DNA of 18,735 bases from Bacillota bacterium (lineage in GTDB: Bacteria; Bacillota_I; Bacilli_A; MOL361; Turicibacteraceae), in the NCBI GenBank assembly GCA_003486705.1, contig DNGE01000060.1, positions 1,916-20,650 on the forward strand. Direction: 5' to 3'. A program made the position numbers and the translations under genes. This document shows, piece after piece, positions 14,692-18,735 of the stretch. The notes under the pieces are model-generated. The model saw only the letters and a list, made by a program, of their open reading frames with translations, was not told the DNA's origin and searched no databases. Position 1 is the stretch's first letter. The number at the start of each line of letters is the position of its first letter.

Positions 14692-14724
14692 TAAAGTAGG
14701 ATTGTTTAAGACAACCCTACTTTA
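14692..14724 (-). other. Strong hairpin between flgE and flbD
   Basis: Arms at 14692-14705 and 14711-14724 form a 14-bp stem (one G-U on the minus-strand transcript) with a 5-base loop. On the minus strand only TTT lies next to the stem and no T-tract follows, so it does not look like a standard intrinsic terminator. It could protect the 3' end of the flgE message, mark a processing point, or partially slow transcription into flbD and motAB. The remaining bases of the 118-base gap show no gene or confident promoter. Confidence 0.7.
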
Positions 14725-14770
14725 GAGGACAAAATATTTGTAAAAATTAAAGTCTGTTAAACTCAATAAA

Positions 14771-15544
14771 CTAGCGTTTTAAATTTACTAACTCTTGAAG
14801 CATTTCATCTGATGTTGTAATGGTACGAGAATTTGCCTGGAATGCACGTGATGTAATAATCATGTTTGTAAATTCTGTTGATAAGTCGACGTTTGACATT
14901 TCAACGGCACCTGAAACAATACTACTTCCCTCATAAGCTTGTGGCTGTCCCGAAATAGAAGATTCTACATAATAGTTATTTCCTGCTTTTTGTAATCCTG
15001 CTGGGTTATTAAATGTGTTAATTTGGAAACTTTCCATTAACTCATTCGTTGTTAAATCTCTCATGACAGGATTTCCAGTTTTATCAGTTAATGGATTTCC
15101 TTCCTCATCTACTTCTTGCACTTGCTTATTAATTGGTTGACCATCTTTGCCTAATACTTTATGACCATCTGTTGTACGTAAGACACCTTCACTATCCCAA
15201 GTGAAAATTCCATCACGTGTATACATTGTATCTCCTGATTCAGTTTGAACTGTGAAGAATCCATCACCTTGGATTGCAAAATCAAGTTCACGCCCCGTTG
15301 ATTGTAATGCTCCTTGAATAAACTTTGTATCAATCGCTCCGACAGAAACCCCTAGTCCTACTTCACGATTAAACGGTGCTCCTGCACTTGAACTTCCTAA
15401 ATCCTGTGATAACATTTCTTTAAAATAAACATCGCCTTGTTTAAATCCAACTGTATTAACATTTGCAATATTATTTGCAATGGTATCCATTTTAATTTGT
15501 TGTGTTTTTAATCCCGATACTCCTGAGTACATTGAACGTAACAT
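14771..15544 (-). CDS. flgE: Flagellar hook protein FlgE (short Bacillota type)
   Basis: This 257-aa axial protein forms the hook. N-terminal signature: MLRSMYSGVSGLKTQQIKMD then TIANNIANVNTVGFKQGDVY (about residues 21-40). A central FAIQGDGFFTVQ follows, and a C-terminal block VEMSNVDLSTEFTNMIITSR with SDEMLQELVNLKR at the end. The length is similar to the B. subtilis hook protein (264 aa) and much shorter than Salmonella FlgE; older annotations call such proteins FlgG. The ATG follows GGAGGA by 7 bases. Its position after flgD and the TIGR02530 protein is diagnostic of FlgE. The 3' side carries a strong hairpin that may raise the stability of this message. Confidence 0.88.
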   Translation of the reverse strand: MLRSMYSGVSGLKTQQIKMDTIANNIANVNTVGFKQGDVYFKEMLSQDLGSSSAGAPFNREVGLGVSVGAIDTKFIQGALQSTGRELDFAIQGDGFFTVQTESGDTMYTRDGIFTWDSEGVLRTTDGHKVLGKDGQPINKQVQEVDEEGNPLTDKTGNPVMRDLTTNELMESFQINTFNNPAGLQKAGNNYYVESSISGQPQAYEGSSIVSGAVEMSNVDLSTEFTNMIITSRAFQANSRTITTSDEMLQELVNLKR

Positions 15545-15624
15545 ATCTCATTCCTCCAAATTTTCTCTCTTTTATTTTTAGCCGTTTCAGTCATTCAACG
15601 ACTTATAGCTTCCTTTCGGTCCAG

Positions 15625-16002
15625 CTATTTAATAATGATTGCACTGTCTATATTCGTAAAAATTTCTTCTGATGTTTTGCTTTCAGTTTGCTCCATAGCG
15701 GTAATAATGGTTCTATTTCTAACTGATGCAATTAACATTAAATCTTTATATATGACTAATGACTCATTTGCCCCTTTGCTTGCTGCATTGTCTAACGCTT
15801 CATTAATTCGACTTAAATCGGTACTTTCAAGTTGTAAATTTCGTTGTTCTAATCTTTTTTGTGCATGATTTGATAATTTTAACTCACGATTTAGTTTGTC
15901 TTGATATATATTTTCAAATGTTTGGCGTTGTATCCCTTTTTGTATTCGTTCCTGACTATTGAAGTTTGTTTGTTGCGCTACGTTATAAATCATACTCGTC
16001 AT
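15625..16002 (-). CDS. TIGR02530-type flagellar operon protein
   Basis: This 125-aa protein matches the small flagellar operon protein family found between flgD and flgE in Bacillota. The recognisable core is SNHAQKRLEQRNLQLESTDL, then LDNAASKGANESLVIYKDL and IASVRNRTIITAM. No membrane helix or signal peptide is visible. The ATG follows GGAG by 8 bases and the gene lies 21 bases after flgD. Its function is not known; the position suggests a role in hook assembly or export. An 80-base gap to flgE holds the flgE ribosome-binding site and nothing else I can identify. Confidence 0.85.
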   Translation of the reverse strand: MTSMIYNVAQQTNFNSQERIQKGIQRQTFENIYQDKLNRELKLSNHAQKRLEQRNLQLESTDLSRINEALDNAASKGANESLVIYKDLMLIASVRNRTIITAMEQTESKTSEEIFTNIDSAIIIK

Positions 16003-16023
16003 CGCACCAACTCCATTTCTAAT

Positions 16024-16545
16024 TTAAACTTCTTCTGATGGATTTGTTTCTTCTGGTGTTATACCTTCTACATCAGTACCTTCTTCTTTATCTATTGTCG
16101 GCGGTGTTACTGCTCCACTACCATCTGAAATTTCAACCACACGCCACATTTCATAATACGTTCCATCGACTTCTACGATAGGACCTGAGCTTGTAAATCC
16201 TACTTTTGTGACAACACCCTTAATTGATTCTTCATCATCAAGTCCAATTGTTACTTCTTTTCCTACCATGTTAGCGCCACTTTGAATCGTGCTCATTTCC
16301 ATGAAATATGAAAACTGTGTATTTAAATTGTTTAATTGTTCAATTGTTGAGAATTGGGCCATTTGTAAGATCATTTGTGTATTATCCATTGGCTGTGTCG
16401 GGTCCTGATATTGTAACTGTGCAGATAATAGTTTTAAAAATGTGTCACTTGAAAATTGACTCTCCGTGTTACTGACTTGATTTCCACTATACGTTGATGT
16501 AGTACTGATATTATTTGTGTATGCATTAATAGCATTTGTACTCAC
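16024..16545 (-). CDS. flgD: Hook-cap (hook scaffolding) protein FlgD, short type with acidic tail
   Basis: This 173-aa protein starts with a GTG preceded by AAGGAGGGG. It has the FlgD N-terminal region with DTFLKLLSAQLQYQDPTQPM (about residues 34-53), then MILQMAQFSTIEQLNNLN. The C-terminal beta part is short (about residues 88-140), like in other Bacillota that lack the large FlgD domains. The last ~30 residues form an acidic, proline- and threonine-rich tail (from about 143). FlgD caps the growing hook and directs FlgE assembly. The start lies 12 bases after the fliK stop, which falls just before the ribosome-binding site. Confidence 0.92.
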   Translation of the reverse strand: MSTNAINAYTNNISTTSTYSGNQVSNTESQFSSDTFLKLLSAQLQYQDPTQPMDNTQMILQMAQFSTIEQLNNLNTQFSYFMEMSTIQSGANMVGKEVTIGLDDEESIKGVVTKVGFTSSGPIVEVDGTYYEMWRVVEISDGSGAVTPPTIDKEEGTDVEGITPEETNPSEEV

Positions 16546-16557
16546 GCTAACCCCTCC

Positions 16558-17778
16558 TTATATCCATTGTGATATTAACTCTTTCAAACTTTTAAATGAG
16601 GCATTATCACTTTCCTCAGATTGTTGCACTACTTTTTCCTCACGCTCTTTTTTTGAACGTTTTTGCTTCTCATCATTGTGGTTATCAAATGATTCGGCAT
16701 TTGTTTGGACAGTTACTTCAAACGATTGCACCTTTACATGATTTCGTTCAAATGTCGATGCTAGCTGTTGAAGAGATTTTTCCATCATGTCTTTAACATC
16801 TGCTCGCTCTAACATCATTTTCGCTGATAAAACCCCATCTTTCATCGACAGTACCACATTTACATTCCCTAGATGACGTGGATACAACCTCAATACAATC
16901 GTTTTGACTTCATCTTGATTTAGCGTTTGCGCCGTCTGCACGATTTCATCCATCGTTTCAAATTGATTTTCCCACTTCACAGTTGTCACAGTCTCAGACT
17001 TTACTTCCTGATTTTGAATGAACTGTACAGATTGAGCACCATCTGTAACAACCTGATTCACTTGTATCTGCGTTTCGATATCTTGATTATTCTCTAAATT
17101 GAAATTAGTTACCTCACGATTAATGACCTCATCTTTATTCAAATAATCCTTTGGAAAAGTTGTACGCATTGTTTCGAGTCCATTTATGGTGTTGTGTACA
17201 TTTAAGCAAGTCTCTAATTGGGATTCACTTGCAACTTCAACCTCAACTTGAATATCATTTGCAAATTCAGAACTTGTCTTTAATTGCTGTCTCATTAATG
17301 AATTCGCTGCAAGTAATGAATCGAGTGTTACTGATTGTGACTCACTTTTTGTTTGATTCACATTTAATTGTATATTTGGGTCGGATACCGCTTCAAACAT
17401 TGAACTTATGACGTCATATTTAGCATTCATTTCTATTTGTGAAACACCGTCATTTAACATCTGCATTTCTGTAATATCCGTTACGTTTTGGAATAACTCT
17501 TGATCATGCTCAGTTAAACTTGTGGTTTGCACAGTGTCACCCAAAGTTAATTGTTCCATGTCCGTGAGTTGAATCGGTAGGCTATTTAACATTCCTGACA
17601 TAATCAGCAAATTTTCATCTGACTCATTATTTTGCTTCGATTTTTTTTGTGTTGCGTCCTCAGTTTCAGTTTGTTGTGCTAAAACATTACAGAAAACATC
17701 GCCCGTTTGAGAATCGGCATTTGGTTTGGTGTCGCCAGCAGTATATCGGTTTTGGGTCAGTGCAATCCTTACATCCAT
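16558..17778 (-). CDS. fliK: Hook-length control protein FliK
   Basis: I chose the ATG at 17778 (406 aa), 5 bases after AAAGGGGGTGA; a GTG at 17787 lies inside that site. The first ~260 residues are poorly conserved and rich in Q, T, E and S, as expected for the ruler part. The conserved C-terminal domain (about 265-365) includes IVLRLYPRHLGNVNVVLSM and GVLSAKMMLERADVKDMMEK, typical of FliK C-terminal domains, which contact FlhB to trigger the specificity switch. The tail is basic then acidic (KKEREEKVVQQSEESD). It lies between fliJ and flgD. I see no oddity apart from the normal divergence of the N-terminus. Confidence 0.88.
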   Translation of the reverse strand: MDVRIALTQNRYTAGDTKPNADSQTGDVFCNVLAQQTETEDATQKKSKQNNESDENLLIMSGMLNSLPIQLTDMEQLTLGDTVQTTSLTEHDQELFQNVTDITEMQMLNDGVSQIEMNAKYDVISSMFEAVSDPNIQLNVNQTKSESQSVTLDSLLAANSLMRQQLKTSSEFANDIQVEVEVASESQLETCLNVHNTINGLETMRTTFPKDYLNKDEVINREVTNFNLENNQDIETQIQVNQVVTDGAQSVQFIQNQEVKSETVTTVKWENQFETMDEIVQTAQTLNQDEVKTIVLRLYPRHLGNVNVVLSMKDGVLSAKMMLERADVKDMMEKSLQQLASTFERNHVKVQSFEVTVQTNAESFDNHNDEKQKRSKKEREEKVVQQSEESDNASFKSLKELISQWI

Positions 17779-17799
17779 CTCCCTCACCCCCTTTCAACA

Positions 17800-18237
17800 T
17801 TATCCCTTAGACGCAAATGACATGGTTGAGAATTCATCAAGTTGCTTATTTTCTTGTCGCCGTAATTCGATATCGTAAACTTCACGCTTTTTTTCTTTCA
17901 ATTTTTCTAGTACATGAACATCTTGTTTTGCTGCAATCAGTTGATTTTGAGCCGTTAACATATCTATTTCTTTTTGTTCAAGTTCAATACGTTGTAACGT
18001 TAATCGTGCCTCAAGCTGATTTTTATATTGATAGCACTGTTGGAGTGTTTGAATACTTAGCCCTGTGTTCCTACGAAGCATTTTATTTAAGTCTTCAATC
18101 TCTGATAAAATATCTTGATACTGATCGCGTGCTATTTGTAAATTCTGTCTAGCGTCCTGGTACATTGTCTTTTTTTCTTCTTCAACATCACTTCGATATT
18201 GTAAGACATTTTCTAACGAAAACTTAAATGGTTTCAC
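17800..18237 (-). CDS. fliJ: Flagellar export chaperone/ATPase stalk protein FliJ
   Basis: This 145-aa protein starts with a GTG, 9 bases after AAGGGTGG. It is predicted to be almost wholly coiled coil, with the FliJ start (FKFSLENVLQYRSDVEEEKK) and many Q, E, K and L residues. FliJ sits in the centre of the FliI hexamer and passes energy to FlhA. It follows fliI by 15 bases and precedes fliK by 21 bases. Coiled-coil sequences are hard to tell apart, but the start motif, size and position make this secure. Confidence 0.9.
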   Translation of the reverse strand: MKPFKFSLENVLQYRSDVEEEKKTMYQDARQNLQIARDQYQDILSEIEDLNKMLRRNTGLSIQTLQQCYQYKNQLEARLTLQRIELEQKEIDMLTAQNQLIAAKQDVHVLEKLKEKKREVYDIELRRQENKQLDEFSTMSFASKG

Positions 18238-18252
18238 AATTTCAGGCCACCC

Positions 18253-18735
18253 TTAACGTAAATTTTTAATCATTTGTTTGACAGCTTCATAATCATAAAA
18301 TTCATTTAATCTTTGTTTTAAAAACTCATTTGTTGGATCAATTAATCGTATTGCCTTATCAACATGTGGATTACTTCCTTTTTGATAAGCACCAATACTA
18401 ATTAAATCTTCATTTTTTTCATACACAGCTAATACATCTCTTAACTGGCCAGCTGCGTTATAGTGCTCTTCATCCACAATTTCTTTCATTAAACGTGACG
18501 CACTAATATTAACATCAATCGCTGGATAATGATTTCTAGCAGCAATTTTACGCGATAAAACAATATGACCATCTAAGATTCCGCGCACCGCATCCGCAAT
18601 CGGTTCATTTAAATCGTCCCCATCAACTAACACGGTATAAAAGGCTGTAATGGAACCTACTTCGCCCATTCCGGTTCGTTCAAGCAACCTTGGAAGTAGT
18701 GCAAATACCGATGGTGTATACCCTTTTGATGTTGG
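18253..18735 (-). CDS. fliI: Flagellar export ATPase FliI, C-terminal part, truncated by window edge
   Basis: The frame is open to the window edge, giving about 160 residues from the C-terminal third of FliI. The TTG at 18687 is only an internal codon, because the preceding residues (PTSKGYTPSVFALLPRLLER) match FliI. The part present has GSITAFYTVLVDGDDLNEPI, LDGHIVLSRKIAARNHYPAI and the helical C-terminal domain with YNAAGQLRDVLAVYEKNEDL. Walker A lies upstream, outside the window. FliI forms a hexameric ATPase at the base of the export apparatus, with FliH and FliJ. Nothing unusual is visible in this part. Confidence 0.95.
   Translation of the reverse strand, partial: PTSKGYTPSVFALLPRLLERTGMGEVGSITAFYTVLVDGDDLNEPIADAVRGILDGHIVLSRKIAARNHYPAIDVNISASRLMKEIVDEEHYNAAGQLRDVLAVYEKNEDLISIGAYQKGSNPHVDKAIRLIDPTNEFLKQRLNEFYDYEAVKQMIKNLR

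Noticed and set aside
14725..14770. Weak promoter TTGAGT with TACAAA 18 bases downstream, after flgE on the minus strand
   Set aside because: Both boxes match only 4 of 6 positions, which is expected by chance in such AT-rich DNA.
15545..15624. Possible gene or terminator in the 80-base gap before flgE
   Set aside because: Only the flgE ribosome-binding site and a weak 4-bp inverted repeat are visible; there is no open frame of note and no T-tract after a stem.

Overview
This window is almost entirely one strand of a flagellar (fla) gene cluster from an AT-rich Gram-positive bacterium of the Bacillota (Firmicutes). The assignment rests on the B. subtilis/Clostridia-type gene content: a short hook protein of 257 aa, FlbD/SwrD, the TIGR02530-type flagellar operon protein, FlhF-FlhG, a SigD-family sigma factor followed by a SwrB/DUF6115-like protein, and two FlgF/FlgG-type rod proteins at the end. 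Purine-rich Shine-Dalgarno sequences precede nearly every gene. I cannot name the genus. There are no rRNA, tRNA, CRISPR or mobile-element signals.

All genes lie on the minus strand, so transcription runs from high to low coordinates. In that order: the C-terminal end of the export ATPase fliI (cut by the window edge), fliJ, fliK, flgD, the TIGR02530 protein, flgE, then a 118-base gap holding a strong hairpin. Next come flbD, motA, motB, fliL, fliO, fliP, fliQ, fliR and flhB, then a 248-base gap with a probable terminator and a structured leader. After it come flhA, flhF, flhG, a PilZ (YcgR-like) gene, sigD, a swrB-like gene, a very small membrane-protein gene with no conventional start codon, flhO and flhP. 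A clear intrinsic terminator follows flhP. Beyond it, on the same strand and running off the window, is an EAL-HDOD (YuxH-like) gene.

Together the genes supply most of the export apparatus (FliI/J/O/P/Q/R, FlhA/B), hook assembly and length control (FlgD, FlgE, FliK), distal rod parts, stator (MotA/B, FliL, FlbD), flagellar placement and number (FlhF/FlhG), the late-gene sigma factor, and a c-di-GMP receptor. The switch-complex genes fliM and fliN/fliY, often found between fliL and fliO, are absent there and elsewhere in the window. The chemotaxis genes that B. subtilis carries between flhG and sigD are also absent; a PilZ gene sits there instead.

The points most worth a second look are the overlooked small membrane-protein gene at 1983-2177 with a putative ATT start, the N-terminal transmembrane extension on FlhB, the terminator plus serial hairpins between flhB and flhA, the hairpin between flgE and flbD, and the missing switch genes. 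I did not find evidence for a wholly new system; the window is a recognisable flagellar locus with these local oddities.
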